Assembly: GCA_045658985.1 (NCBI GenBank)
Contig: JAZOWC010000057.1
Span: 12,220-76,219, forward strand
Reading direction: 5' to 3'
From: RGIG3513 sp045658985
GTDB taxonomy: Bacteria; Bacillota; Clostridia; Oscillospirales; Butyricicoccaceae
Length of the DNA: 64,000 nt
Below the pieces are notes generated by a model, which saw only the letters and a list, made by a program, of their open reading frames with translations, searched no databases and was not told where the DNA came from. This document shows positions 42,202 through 50,834 of this stretch, in pieces; position 1 is the first letter of the stretch; every line of letters begins with the position of its first letter. Both the position numbers and the translations under genes were made by a program.

Positions 42202-43992
42202 ATGGCATTAACAACCAACAAAGCTGTCCTTGAGTTCGTTGACAAAGCAGTCAAAATCGCATGCCCCGATAAAGTGCTTTGGATTGACGGAAGCCAGGAG
42301 CAGCTGGATGCTCTCTATGCCGAAGCATGCGCAACCGGCGAAATGATCAAGCTCAACGAGGAAAAGCTCCCCGGATGTTATTATCATCGTTCTGCTCTGA
42401 ACGACGTTGCACGTGTTGAAGGCAGAACATTCATTTGTACCAGAGAAGAGAAAGACTGCGGTCCCACCAACAACTGGATGGAGCCCCAGAAGGCATACAA
42501 GATGGCTGAGGAGATCCTCACCGGCTCTATGAAGGGCAGAACCATGTATGTTATTCCTTTCTCCATGGGTCCCATTAAGTCCAACTTTGCAAAGGCCGGT
42601 ATCGAAATTACCGACTCCATCTACGTTGTTGTCAGCATGGCAATCATGACCCGTGTAGGCAAGGCTGTTTTGGACAAGCTGGGCGACGGCACTGACTTTG
42701 TTCGCGGCTTCCACGGCAAGTGCGAGCTGGATGACGAGAAGAGATATATCCTCCAGTTCCCCGAGGACAACGCAATCTGGTCCATCAACTCCGGTTACGG
42801 CGGCAACGTTCTGCTGGGCAAGAAGTGCTTCGCTCTGCGTATCGCATCTTTCCAGGGCAAGAACGAAGGCTGGATGGCTGAGCATATGCTCATTCTGGGC
42901 ATCGAATATCCCGACGGTAGCATCAAGTATGTTACCGGTGCATTCCCCTCCGCTTGCGGCAAGACCAAGCTGGCTATGCTGATTCCTCCCAAGTACTACT
43001 CTGACAAGGGTTACAAGGTATGGACTGTCGGCGACGATATCGCATGGATCAGAATCGGTGCAGACGGCAGACTCTATGCTGTTAACCCCGAGAAGGGCTT
43101 CTTCGGCGTTGCTCCCGGTACCAGCGTAAAGTCCAACTTCAACGCTCTGGAATCCACCAAGAAGAACTCCATCTTCACTAACGTTGTATACAATCCCAAC
43201 GACGGTACAGTGTGGTGGGAAGGCATGGACAAGAATCCTCCCACAAACGCACTCAACTGGAAGGGCGAGCCCTGGGATCCCTCCAAGGGCGAGAAGGGTG
43301 CTCATCCCAACTCCCGCTTCACTGCTCCCGCTGAGAACTGCCCCTGCATCTCCAAGTTCTGGGAAGATCCCGACGGTGTACCTCTCTCTGCAATAATCTT
43401 TGGCGGCAGACGTGCAAAGACTGCTCCTCTGGTTTATCAGGCAAGAGACTGGAATCACGGTGTATTCGTTGGCTCCATCATGGCATCTGAGACCACCGCT
43501 GCAGCAGCAGGTGCTGTTGGTGTTGTTCGCCGCGATCCTATGGCTATGCGTCCCTTCATCGGCTATCATGTAGGCGACTACTTCCAGCACTGGATCGATA
43601 TGGGCAAGAAGATCACCAACAAGCCTCTGATCTTTAATGTTAACTGGTTCCGCCTTGATGAAGAAGGTCACTTCATGTGGCCCGGCTTCGGTGATAACTT
43701 CCGTGTTCTCGAGTGGATCATCAAGCGCTGCGAAGGCAAGGTTGATGCTCGCGAGACCGAGATCGGCTTTATGCCCTATGCTGAGGACATCAACCTCGAG
43801 GGACTGGATTACACCATCTGCGAAGGCAAGAAGTTTGACAAGGCTGCTCTTGAGTCCATCCTGACCGTTGACAAGGAAGCTTGGAGACAGGATGTTGAGA
43901 GCATTGCTGACTTCTATGCAACAGTTGGCGACAGACTGCCCAAGGAGCTTGCTGACGAGCTTGAGACACTCAAGAAGAACATCGCTGAATAA
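42202..43992 (+). CDS. pckG: phosphoenolpyruvate carboxykinase (GTP)
   Basis: 596-residue enzyme that interconverts oxaloacetate + GTP with PEP + GDP + CO2. The kinase loop FPSACGKTKLAM is near residue 245, and PSACGKT is the GTP-type sequence. YGGNVLLGKKCFALRIAS and the NWFR region are other signatures. Bacteria of this type often run it in the PEP-carboxylating direction to balance fermentation, but direction cannot be read here. Very strong codon bias. Cotranscribed with the broken DUF1294 gene. Confidence 0.98.
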   Translation: MALTTNKAVLEFVDKAVKIACPDKVLWIDGSQEQLDALYAEACATGEMIKLNEEKLPGCYYHRSALNDVARVEGRTFICTREEKDCGPTNNWMEPQKAYKMAEEILTGSMKGRTMYVIPFSMGPIKSNFAKAGIEITDSIYVVVSMAIMTRVGKAVLDKLGDGTDFVRGFHGKCELDDEKRYILQFPEDNAIWSINSGYGGNVLLGKKCFALRIASFQGKNEGWMAEHMLILGIEYPDGSIKYVTGAFPSACGKTKLAMLIPPKYYSDKGYKVWTVGDDIAWIRIGADGRLYAVNPEKGFFGVAPGTSVKSNFNALESTKKNSIFTNVVYNPNDGTVWWEGMDKNPPTNALNWKGEPWDPSKGEKGAHPNSRFTAPAENCPCISKFWEDPDGVPLSAIIFGGRRAKTAPLVYQARDWNHGVFVGSIMASETTAAAAGAVGVVRRDPMAMRPFIGYHVGDYFQHWIDMGKKITNKPLIFNVNWFRLDEEGHFMWPGFGDNFRVLEWIIKRCEGKVDARETEIGFMPYAEDINLEGLDYTICEGKKFDKAALESILTVDKEAWRQDVESIADFYATVGDRLPKELADELETLKKNIAE

Positions 43993-44267
43993 TGCCTGAG
44001 CTTTTAGCTGCTTGTCTGTGTGCCGTAAATATACTTTAATTTGTTATTTGCGGCTTGGATAAGCACTATGCAAGAACAGGGCATCGCAGAATACCCGAGA
44101 GGACACTGCTTATGTCAGCCTTTCTGTTTGGCAGCTTTGGTATGCTGAGCGGAATGCTGGTGTTCAGACACAAAACTTTACATTGGAAGTTTATTGTTCC
44201 GGTGCCGATATTCTGTATAATCCATGCGTGTGTTGTTATTCTTGCTTTCAAGTACAATTTGATATAA
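43992..44267 (+). pseudogene. DUF1294 membrane protein gene interrupted by one in-frame stop
   Basis: Reading from ATG 43992 (sharing its A with the pckG stop) gives MPELLAACLCAVNIL, then TAA at 44037-44039, then in the same frame FVICGLDKHYARTGHRRIPE and the rest of DUF1294 to 44265. The full-length family pattern is 'vNll.F.lfgiDKrrArrg.wRIPE.tLL', so exactly one residue is replaced by a stop and nothing is shifted. The part after the stop could be translated from TTG 44055 but would lack the first helix. Sequencing error or a fresh nonsense mutation are the simple explanations. Confidence 0.75.
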
Positions 44268-44269
44268 TG

Positions 44270-44301
44270 AAACTGCTCTCACTTTTGTGAGAGCAGTTTT
44301 T
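44270..44301 (+). terminator. Intrinsic terminator after pckG/DUF1294
   Basis: A 13-bp stem (44270-44282 with 44287-44299), TTTT loop and T run. Confidence 0.9.
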
Positions 44302-44302
44302 G

Positions 44303-44336
44303 CAAAAAAAACCCTCCTCAGTCATCCTGAGGAGGG
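44303..44336 (-). terminator. Intrinsic terminator after pfp
   Basis: On the minus strand a 10-bp perfect stem (44336-44327 with 44321-44312) is followed by eight or nine U residues. It sits back to back with the plus-strand terminator. Confidence 0.92.
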
Positions 44337-44343
44337 ACAAATC

Positions 44344-45588
44344 TTATTTTGCAAGAATCTTTTTGAGTTTTGCAAATCTGGGTATACCGTTCTCCCACTT
44401 GATTTCGGGCTCACCCTCAATAAGGGGGAGTACGTAATTAAAGAACGCCGAGGAGATGCCGTTGCCCTCCGCGGTGATCCACTCCAGGGGGAATTTCTTT
44501 TCTGCATTGGCAACTACGTCCAGATTAAGAAGTATGGGCTTGACACGGTAGCCGTCACAGTCAGAAATACGCTCGATAGCCACCATTTTGTCGGTGACAC
44601 CGCTTATTGCAGCCTTGGCAGCCTCACAGCCCATCATGTATGCCTCTTCGATATCTGTGCGGGATCCGCAGTGTGCGCCGCAACGCTGCAGCAGTGACAA
44701 CTCTATGCCGCGTACTTTTGCGCCTGTATGCTCTTTGACGAGGCTTGCAAGATAGGATGCTACGCCACCCATCTGCTTGTGGCCGAAGGAGTCGACCGCG
44801 CTTGCGCTTGCTGTAGCGTATTCTGCAATAAACTTGCCGTCCTTATCCTTGATACCTTCGGATACTACTACAAAGCAGTTCTTGGTGGAGTCGTATCTTT
44901 CTTTTACATCTGCAAGGAACTTGTCTATATCAAAGGGAACCTCAGGCAGATAAATAAAATCAGGTGCGGTGCCATGGAGCGCGGGGATAGCGGATGCAGC
45001 GGTGAGCCAGCCTGCGTTTCTGCCCATGCACTCAAGTACGAGAATCGAGCCTGTATCATATACGTGAGCATCACGGTAGAGCTCTGCGGTTGTGGTTGCT
45101 ATGTATTTTGCAGCGCTGCCGAATCCGGGGCAATGGTCAATGCCGTACAGATCGTTGTCTATGGTCTTGGGGACGCCGATAACACGGCATTCATAACCCT
45201 GAGAGAGCAGATATTTGGATACCTTGTTGCAGGTGTCCATGGAGTCGTTGCCGCCGTTGTAGAAGAAGTATCTGACATCGTACTTCTTGAAAATCTCAAG
45301 TATACGCTTGTAGTCGGTATCGTCCTTGGCAGCATCTTTCAGCTTATAGCGGCAGGAGCCCAGAGCAGAGGAGGGAGTGTTGAGAAGATATTTGAGTTCT
45401 TCGGGATCTTCAAGACCTATATCAAAAAGTTCGTCATTGAGAATACCCTTTATACCGTAAGATGCACCAAGAACTCTTGTGATGCAATCGGATTCCAAAG
45501 CTGTCTTGAAAACACCGTAAGCACTGGAGTTGATAACCGAGGTAGGACCGCCGGACTGGCCAAATATACATGCGCCTCTGAGCTGCAT
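44344..45588 (-). CDS. pfp: diphosphate-dependent 6-phosphofructokinase
   Basis: 414-residue phosphofructokinase. GGNDSMDT has Asp115 where ATP enzymes carry Gly, and Lys141 precedes TIDND (142-146) where ATP enzymes have Gly. Both residues are diagnostic for pyrophosphate use. The reaction is fructose 6-phosphate + PPi to fructose 1,6-bisphosphate + Pi, and it is reversible. It faces the fba gene, which encodes the next glycolytic enzyme, across a shared promoter region. Confidence 0.9.
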   Translation of the reverse strand: MQLRGACIFGQSGGPTSVINSSAYGVFKTALESDCITRVLGASYGIKGILNDELFDIGLEDPEELKYLLNTPSSALGSCRYKLKDAAKDDTDYKRILEIFKKYDVRYFFYNGGNDSMDTCNKVSKYLLSQGYECRVIGVPKTIDNDLYGIDHCPGFGSAAKYIATTTAELYRDAHVYDTGSILVLECMGRNAGWLTAASAIPALHGTAPDFIYLPEVPFDIDKFLADVKERYDSTKNCFVVVSEGIKDKDGKFIAEYATASASAVDSFGHKQMGGVASYLASLVKEHTGAKVRGIELSLLQRCGAHCGSRTDIEEAYMMGCEAAKAAISGVTDKMVAIERISDCDGYRVKPILLNLDVVANAEKKFPLEWITAEGNGISSAFFNYVLPLIEGEPEIKWENGIPRFAKLKKILAK

Positions 45589-45625
45589 AGAAAATACCGC
45601 CTTTCAAAACAATAATATTATAGTA

Positions 45626-45654
45626 ATTCTATCATATAGCAAAAAGAAAATCAA
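45626..45654 (-). promoter_or_regulatory. SigA-type promoter of pfp
   Basis: On the minus strand TTGATT (45654-45649) and TAGAAT (45631-45626) have a 17-nt spacer. Confidence 0.75.
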
Positions 45655-45665
45655 CGGCGTTAAAC

Positions 45666-45694
45666 TTGATTATTGGTATTTTATGTGATAGTAT
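45666..45694 (+). promoter_or_regulatory. SigA-type promoter of fba
   Basis: TTGATT (45666-45671), 17-nt spacer, TAGTAT (45689-45694). It mirrors the pfp promoter, with 11 bp between the two -35 boxes. Confidence 0.75.
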
Positions 45695-45731
45695 ATATAC
45701 ATGAAACAATATTGTTTTGGAGGGTAAATAT

Positions 45732-46667
45732 ATGCCATTGGTAACAACCAAAGAAATGTTTGAAAAAGCCTACAAGGGCGGATATGCAATCGGTGCATTC
45801 AATGTCAATAATATGGAAATAATTCAGGGCATCACCGAAGCTGCCAAAGAAGAAAAATCTCCCGTCATTCTGCAGGTTTCGGCAGGCGCACGCAAGTATG
45901 CAAAGCACGTATATCTGCTCAAGCTGGTTGAGGCAGCAGTTGCCGATACAGATATACCCATGGCACTCCATCTTGACCACGGTGAGAGCTTTGAGATATG
46001 CAAGGATTGCATTGACGGCGGTTTTACATCGGTTATGATCGATGGCTCAAAGTACAGCTTCGAGGAGAATATCGAGATCACACGCAAGGTCGTTGAATAT
46101 GCCCATTCCAGAGGCGTTGTCGTAGAGGGTGAGCTTGGAAAGCTTGCAGGTATTGAGGATGCTGTTAACGTATCCGAAGCCGATGCTCAGTTCACAAACC
46201 CTGCTGAGGTAGAGGAGTTTGTTACCCGTACCGGCGTCGACTCTTTGGCCATTGCTATCGGTACAAGCCACGGTGCATTCAAGTTCAAGCCCGGTCAGAA
46301 GCCTCAGCTCAGATTTGACATCCTTGAGCAGATTCAGCAGCGCCTGCCCAATTTCCCCATTGTTCTGCATGGTGCATCCTCTGTGCCTCAGGAGTTCGTC
46401 AAGATGGTCAATGAGTACGGCGGAAAGATGCCTGATGCTATCGGTATCCCCGAGGAGATGCTTAGAGAAGCTGCAAAGATGGCAGTCTGCAAGATCAACA
46501 TCGATTCCGATCTGCGCCTTGGCATGACTGCATCCGTGCGCAAGCATCTTATTGAGAATCCTGACCATTTTGATCCCAGACAGTATCTGGCAGATGGCAG
46601 AACCGCTCTCCGCGAGATGGTACGTCACAAGATCAGAGACGTTCTTGGCTCCAGCAACACTATCTGA
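45732..46667 (+). CDS. fba: class II fructose-bisphosphate aldolase
   Basis: 311-residue zinc aldolase that splits fructose 1,6-bisphosphate. Asp82 and His83 in ALHLDHGES are the catalytic acid and a zinc ligand. GAFNVNNMEIIQGI and VLHGASSVP are class II signatures, and the C-terminal KINIDSDLRLGMTASVRK is typical of the IIB group. GGAGGG is 7 nt before ATG 45732. Terminated before the sporulation operon. Confidence 0.96.
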   Translation: MPLVTTKEMFEKAYKGGYAIGAFNVNNMEIIQGITEAAKEEKSPVILQVSAGARKYAKHVYLLKLVEAAVADTDIPMALHLDHGESFEICKDCIDGGFTSVMIDGSKYSFEENIEITRKVVEYAHSRGVVVEGELGKLAGIEDAVNVSEADAQFTNPAEVEEFVTRTGVDSLAIAIGTSHGAFKFKPGQKPQLRFDILEQIQQRLPNFPIVLHGASSVPQEFVKMVNEYGGKMPDAIGIPEEMLREAAKMAVCKINIDSDLRLGMTASVRKHLIENPDHFDPRQYLADGRTALREMVRHKIRDVLGSSNTI

Positions 46668-46686
46668 ATATAGTTTATTGAATATT

Positions 46687-46717
46687 CGGCCTGCGGTATA
46701 CACCGCGGGCCGTTTTT
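46687..46717 (+). terminator. Intrinsic terminator after fba
   Basis: A 10-bp stem (46687-46696 with 46703-46712, one wobble), 6-nt loop and TTTTTG tail. Confidence 0.88.
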
Positions 46718-46721
46718 GTTT

Positions 46722-46750
46722 GCATATTTTTGCCTGTATTGCAATAGAAT
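46722..46750 (+). promoter_or_regulatory. Candidate sigma E promoter of the spoIIIA operon
   Basis: GCATATT (46722-46728) lies 14 nt before AATAGAAT (46743-46750). The -35 element fits the mother-cell sigma E pattern and the -10 fits moderately. B. subtilis spoIIIA is sigma E controlled, which supports the reading. No sigma A alternative is better. Confidence 0.5.
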
Positions 46751-46770
46751 GTTTGCAGGAGGACAGGAAT

Positions 46771-47754
46771 ATGAGAAGTGATTTTTCAAAAGCTTTTTTG
46801 TCTGCGACCGCATATTTGCCTGACAAGCTCTGGCGTGCGGCATTCTCTCTTACGCCGGACCAAAGAGCGGAATGCGAAGAAATACGTATCAGAACCGGCA
46901 GATCACCCAAAGCACTCGTTGGAGGCAGATATATCAGCCTGACGTATAACGGTGAGCTGCTTGAGGTATCTTCTGATGATATCAGCGAGATAGTAACGAG
47001 AGCGACGGGCAGGTCTGTGCATACATACTCGGGTCAGATTAACTCAGGATTTGTTACGACTCCGGAGGGACACAGAATCGGCCTTGTCGGAGAGGTTAAT
47101 GCATCGGGTGATGATGTGCATTCGGTGAGGAATATAGCCTGCGTAAATATCAGGATCGCCAAGCCTTGTGTCAGGCTTGCAGATGGTATAATTCCGGCTT
47201 TGTACAAGAACGGTTTTGAAAGCACTCTTATAATATCACCTCCGGGTGCTGGCAAAACTACTCTGCTTAGGGATATGACGAGATTGCTGTCATTTCGGTA
47301 CAGTACTTCAATAGTGGACGAGCGTTATGAGATAGCAGGCAACAGAGCGGGACGTGGGTGTTTTGATGTGGGTGATTGTGATGTGTTGTCGGGAGCAGGC
47401 AAATCGTCATCTATCGAGACCCTCATCAGAGCCATGTCTCCTCAGATAATTGCTCTTGATGAGATAACTCAGGAAAACGACGTGGAAACCATATGTCGAT
47501 GCGGGTATTGCGGATGTCGGTATCTGGCCACTGCCCATGCATCCGATCCGGAAGAGCTCAACAGACGTCCTATATACAAGCGGCTTATGGAAAGTGAAGT
47601 TTTTGGCGTCATTATTTTTATCAAAAACCACGAAGGTAAACGGCAGTATTCTGCCTATGTTAAGGAGTCTGCGTACAATGCTGAAGATAATGGGAATATT
47701 GCTGATAGTGGCATCATGCTCGGCAATCGGTTTTTTGCAAAGCAGGAGCTATAG
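46771..47754 (+). CDS. spoIIIAA: stage III sporulation protein AA (ATPase)
   Basis: 327-residue secretion-type ATPase of the mother-cell feeding-tube complex linking mother cell and forespore. Walker A PPGAGKTT is at 157-164 and Walker B IIALDEIT is near 225. CFDVGDCDVL and ATAHA motifs match the family. GGAGGA precedes ATG 46771. Its C-terminus overlaps spoIIIAB by 77 nt, more than usual, and the protein is about 20 residues longer than the B. subtilis one. Confidence 0.94.
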   Translation: MRSDFSKAFLSATAYLPDKLWRAAFSLTPDQRAECEEIRIRTGRSPKALVGGRYISLTYNGELLEVSSDDISEIVTRATGRSVHTYSGQINSGFVTTPEGHRIGLVGEVNASGDDVHSVRNIACVNIRIAKPCVRLADGIIPALYKNGFESTLIISPPGAGKTTLLRDMTRLLSFRYSTSIVDERYEIAGNRAGRGCFDVGDCDVLSGAGKSSSIETLIRAMSPQIIALDEITQENDVETICRCGYCGCRYLATAHASDPEELNRRPIYKRLMESEVFGVIIFIKNHEGKRQYSAYVKESAYNAEDNGNIADSGIMLGNRFFAKQEL

Positions 47755-48160
47755 GCAGAGGTCGGATGGAATCAGAAGTTTTATAGATGCTTTCCGTATA
47801 GCCAAAGCTGAAATAGTGTTCAAAAATACACCGGTATACGATGTGTTTGGGGTGCTTGAACAGCAGGCAACGGGCACGGCAAAAAGCTTTTTTTCGTACA
47901 TAAAGTCGGATGACAGCCTATCTGCTGCGGGTATATTAAAACACGCCAACCTGAAGGAGCAGGATAGAGGGGAGATAGATACTTTTCTATCTGTGCTTGG
48001 AAGATATGACAGCACAAATCAGGCAGAAATGATAGACAAAACTATATTGCGTCTCGAAGAATTGCATAAGCAGGCCGATAACGAACTGGCCAAAAACGGC
48101 AGAATAAGCAGCGCTTTGGGATTAACCTGCGGAATAGTAATAGCAATACTGTTGCTTTGA
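47678..48160 (+). CDS. spoIIIAB: stage III sporulation protein AB
   Basis: 160-residue membrane protein with GspF-like features: an N-terminal helix (MLKIMGILLIVASCSAIGF), a helical core with EIVFKNTPVYDVF, and a C-terminal helix. The start MLKIMG matches the MLKLLG start of the B. subtilis protein, which fixes it inside the end of spoIIIAA. GGAG is 11 nt upstream. Confidence 0.92.
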   Translation: MLKIMGILLIVASCSAIGFLQSRSYRQRSDGIRSFIDAFRIAKAEIVFKNTPVYDVFGVLEQQATGTAKSFFSYIKSDDSLSAAGILKHANLKEQDRGEIDTFLSVLGRYDSTNQAEMIDKTILRLEELHKQADNELAKNGRISSALGLTCGIVIAILLL

Positions 48161-48169
48161 GGTAGAGTA

Positions 48170-48364
48170 ATGCAGATAGATCTGATTTTCAAGGTGGCAG
48201 GTGTTGGAGTTATAGTTGCTGTGCTTAATTTGCTGCTTACGCGCTCGGGCAGGGAGGAGCAGGGGATGATGACCACTCTGGCAGGGCTTATTGTTGTGAT
48301 TATGGTGATTATCAAGGAGATAGGAAACGTGTTTACCTTGATCAGAAGCACATTTGGATTTTAG
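48170..48364 (+). CDS. spoIIIAC: stage III sporulation protein AC
   Basis: 64-residue protein with two helices and the family start MQIDLIFKVAGVGVIV. Small membrane component of the SpoIIIA channel complex. GAGG precedes it by 8 nt. spoIIIAD starts directly after the stop. Confidence 0.93.
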   Translation: MQIDLIFKVAGVGVIVAVLNLLLTRSGREEQGMMTTLAGLIVVIMVIIKEIGNVFTLIRSTFGF

Positions 48365-48365
48365 T

Positions 48366-48743
48366 ATGCTTACAAAAGTTATTGTAACAGCATTATGCAG
48401 CATAATATGCGTACTTATTATCAAAGACAAAAACCCCCAGATGGCTTTTGCTGTGTCTATTGCAGCAGCATCCGTTATACTTGCTGAAGCATTACCTGTA
48501 CTGGGAAATGTGTACAGAAGGCTTGAGGGATATTTGTCTGTTGTACATATGAGTGCGGATATGTTCCGCACCTTATTCAAGGTGGTTGTAATCTCATTGG
48601 CTACAAGACTCACGGCGGATATGTGCCGCGATAACGGAGAGCGGGCTGTCGGTGCTAAAGTCGAACTTGCAGGTATAGCAGCAGGATTGTTTTGCGCTAT
48701 GCCGATAGTTGACAAAGCGCTGGCTATAATAGGTGCTCTGTGA
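48366..48743 (+). CDS. spoIIIAD: stage III sporulation protein AD
   Basis: 125-residue membrane protein, paralogous to AC in its first third. KDKNPQMAFAVSIAAASVIL and GAKVELAGIAAGLFCAMPIVDKAL match the family. ATG 48366 is 1 nt after the spoIIIAC stop. An in-frame TTG at 48354 would add four residues and overlap AC; I cannot exclude it because the ribosome site is weak. Confidence 0.9.
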   Translation: MLTKVIVTALCSIICVLIIKDKNPQMAFAVSIAAASVILAEALPVLGNVYRRLEGYLSVVHMSADMFRTLFKVVVISLATRLTADMCRDNGERAVGAKVELAGIAAGLFCAMPIVDKALAIIGAL

Positions 48744-49825
48744 TGAAACGGATAATTACTATACTGTTTCTGCTGGCTGTGCTTTCTGTACCGGCATATG
48801 CTCAGTATAATATCGATACCTCCGAGGTGGACAAGGCCCTCAACGGCGAATACAGTGAATATATAGGAAATCAGACCACCGGGAACGCTGACCTCAGTGG
48901 AGGCATTTCGGCATTGCTGAACAGCTCGCTGCAGATTGTCAGACAAAAAATCAAAGACTCCTGTCGTGTGTGCTTTATGATCATCGTATGCTGCGGCCTG
49001 ACGTCCTTTGTAAAATGCTTTTCTACAGTATCCGGCTCAAAAATAGCCGTAAAGGTAACTGACTATACAGGTGCTCTGTCTGTTGTGTGCATTGCATTAT
49101 CGTCTGTCGGTGGTATGCTGTCAAAATGCACAGAGGCCATATATGACATCAGTACTTTTTCCAAGATCGTGACACCTGCCTATGCTGTTGCGGCGGCCGT
49201 ATCCAAGCATCCGTCTACCGCAATTACAACGGCAGGGGCTACTCTGATGTTTACCAATATATTTACAACGTTGACCCTGCGTTTGTTTATGCCGCTGATT
49301 GTCGCGTATATCGCGGCAGGCTCGGTTGGATCGATCTCCGAGATAAGCATTTTGTCAAGACTCTGTGAACTTATCAAATGGTTCTTATCCTTTTGCTGGA
49401 AGGCGCTGCTGGTGGCGTTTATAGGATACATTTCTTTGTCCGGATTTATATCAGCGGGGACGGATGCGGTTGCCTTAAAAACCACCCGAATGGTCATTAA
49501 CAGCGTTATCCCGGTCGTAGGCAATATTATTGCCGATGCATCGGATGCCATACTCAGCGGAGCGGTAATAATCAAAAACAGTGTTGGGATTATTGGATTT
49601 TTGGGTGTATGCGCAATATGCCTCGTTCCTTTTATCGGATGCCTTATATTTCAGATAGTTTTCAGAATAACCTCTGCTGTTTCATCAACCCTGTGCGGCG
49701 GAGGGATGACAAAAGTTCTTGACAGCGCCAGCTCGGCATACGGACTTGCGCTTGCGGCGCTTGGTACGTGCAGTATGGTACAGTTTGTTTCGATTGTTAT
49801 TATGTCGGCGGTGACTATGGTATGA
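48743..49825 (+). CDS. spoIIIAE: stage III sporulation protein AE
   Basis: 360-residue polytopic membrane protein with a cleavable signal-like start (IITILFLLAVLSVPAYAQY) and seven or eight further helices. SRLCELIKWFLSFCWKALLVAFIGYISLSG, seen in sections, is the most conserved region. The start ATG shares a base with the spoIIIAD stop and the end overlaps spoIIIAF (ATGA). Confidence 0.93.
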   Translation: MKRIITILFLLAVLSVPAYAQYNIDTSEVDKALNGEYSEYIGNQTTGNADLSGGISALLNSSLQIVRQKIKDSCRVCFMIIVCCGLTSFVKCFSTVSGSKIAVKVTDYTGALSVVCIALSSVGGMLSKCTEAIYDISTFSKIVTPAYAVAAAVSKHPSTAITTAGATLMFTNIFTTLTLRLFMPLIVAYIAAGSVGSISEISILSRLCELIKWFLSFCWKALLVAFIGYISLSGFISAGTDAVALKTTRMVINSVIPVVGNIIADASDAILSGAVIIKNSVGIIGFLGVCAICLVPFIGCLIFQIVFRITSAVSSTLCGGGMTKVLDSASSAYGLALAALGTCSMVQFVSIVIMSAVTMV

Positions 49826-50301
49826 ATGATATCCTGAGAGAAATCATACTTAGAGTATTTTGCAGCGGACTTGTTTGTACGGTTGCGCTTATTGTAGCGG
49901 GAGAGGGAGCAGGCAGAGAGCCGGTCAGGCTGTGCTGTGCAGCGTTGGTTATTGTTACTCTGGCAACACCGCTCAAAGGCAGTCTTGGCGAGCTTGATAA
50001 TATGGATTCCTATACTGATAGTCTGCGCACCGATATCGAAAGAGAATTGGATGATGCAGCGTCAGCAGAATACAAGCTTGTTTGCGACAAAGTCGGTACA
50101 AATATATCAAACAGATTGAATAATGCGGGAGTAGAATGCACCATCGATATTGAGACCGGTTTGATCGGCAATATGTTCGAAATAAAGTCGGTCTATATAA
50201 AAGGTCATCTAACCGATGTTCAGAAAAGCAGAGCAGTGAATATTCTCGCGGCTGAGTACGGAGTTGCAAGAGATAAGATATTTTTTGAGGAGATACAATG
50301 A
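49822..50301 (+). CDS. spoIIIAF: stage III sporulation protein AF
   Basis: 159 residues: two N-terminal helices (EIILRVFCSGLVCTVALIVAG and LCCAALVIVTLATPLKG) and a ring-building-motif-like soluble domain (residues 80-159, VECTIDIETGLIGNMFEIKSV). Overlaps AE and AG by 4 nt each, so translation of the three is coupled. Confidence 0.9.
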   Translation: MNDILREIILRVFCSGLVCTVALIVAGEGAGREPVRLCCAALVIVTLATPLKGSLGELDNMDSYTDSLRTDIERELDDAASAEYKLVCDKVGTNISNRLNNAGVECTIDIETGLIGNMFEIKSVYIKGHLTDVQKSRAVNILAAEYGVARDKIFFEEIQ

Positions 50302-50819
50302 CGAATCTGAAAATACCGGAATATATCCGCGATGGGATCTATAAATATAAGTATATACTTTTGATGTGCGCAGCGGGCATATTGCTTGTAATGCTGTCCG
50401 GGGTGGGGGAAAGTCGTGCGGATAATACGAATACCAATTGGCAGGATATAAAGTTTGATGCCGGCGAGATAGAGAAAGCTGCGGAAAGTATTTTTTCAAA
50501 AATAGAGGGAGTTGGAAAAGTCGATGTAAGAATTACCGTAAAAAGCGGATATGAGTCGGTTTATGCATACGATGTGAGCCGTGACTGTACTCAATCCGAT
50601 AGTGCGTTCAGTGCATCTTCGGATAGTGAAATGGTTACCGTAAACACAAGCGGTCGGAACATGCCAATAACCATAAAAATCAAACATCCGGAATATATGG
50701 GTGCGGTTATAGTATGCGAAGGGGGAGATAATTCAAAGATCAGACTTGAGCTTACCCAGGCCATGAAATCGCTGACGGGTATTTCGGCAGATAATATTGT
50801 TGTAGCAAAAATGAAATAG
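50298..50819 (+). CDS. spoIIIAG: stage III sporulation protein AG
   Basis: 173 residues with one helix near 18-38 and a periplasm-like ring domain containing ILSKIEGVGKVDV-type sequence (here IFSKIEGVGKVDVRITV) and PEYMGAVIVCEGG. In B. subtilis AG forms a large ring in the intermembrane space. Overlaps spoIIIAF by 4 nt. Confidence 0.93.
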   Translation: MTNLKIPEYIRDGIYKYKYILLMCAAGILLVMLSGVGESRADNTNTNWQDIKFDAGEIEKAAESIFSKIEGVGKVDVRITVKSGYESVYAYDVSRDCTQSDSAFSASSDSEMVTVNTSGRNMPITIKIKHPEYMGAVIVCEGGDNSKIRLELTQAMKSLTGISADNIVVAKMK

Positions 50820-50834
50820 CAGGAGGGTTATATT

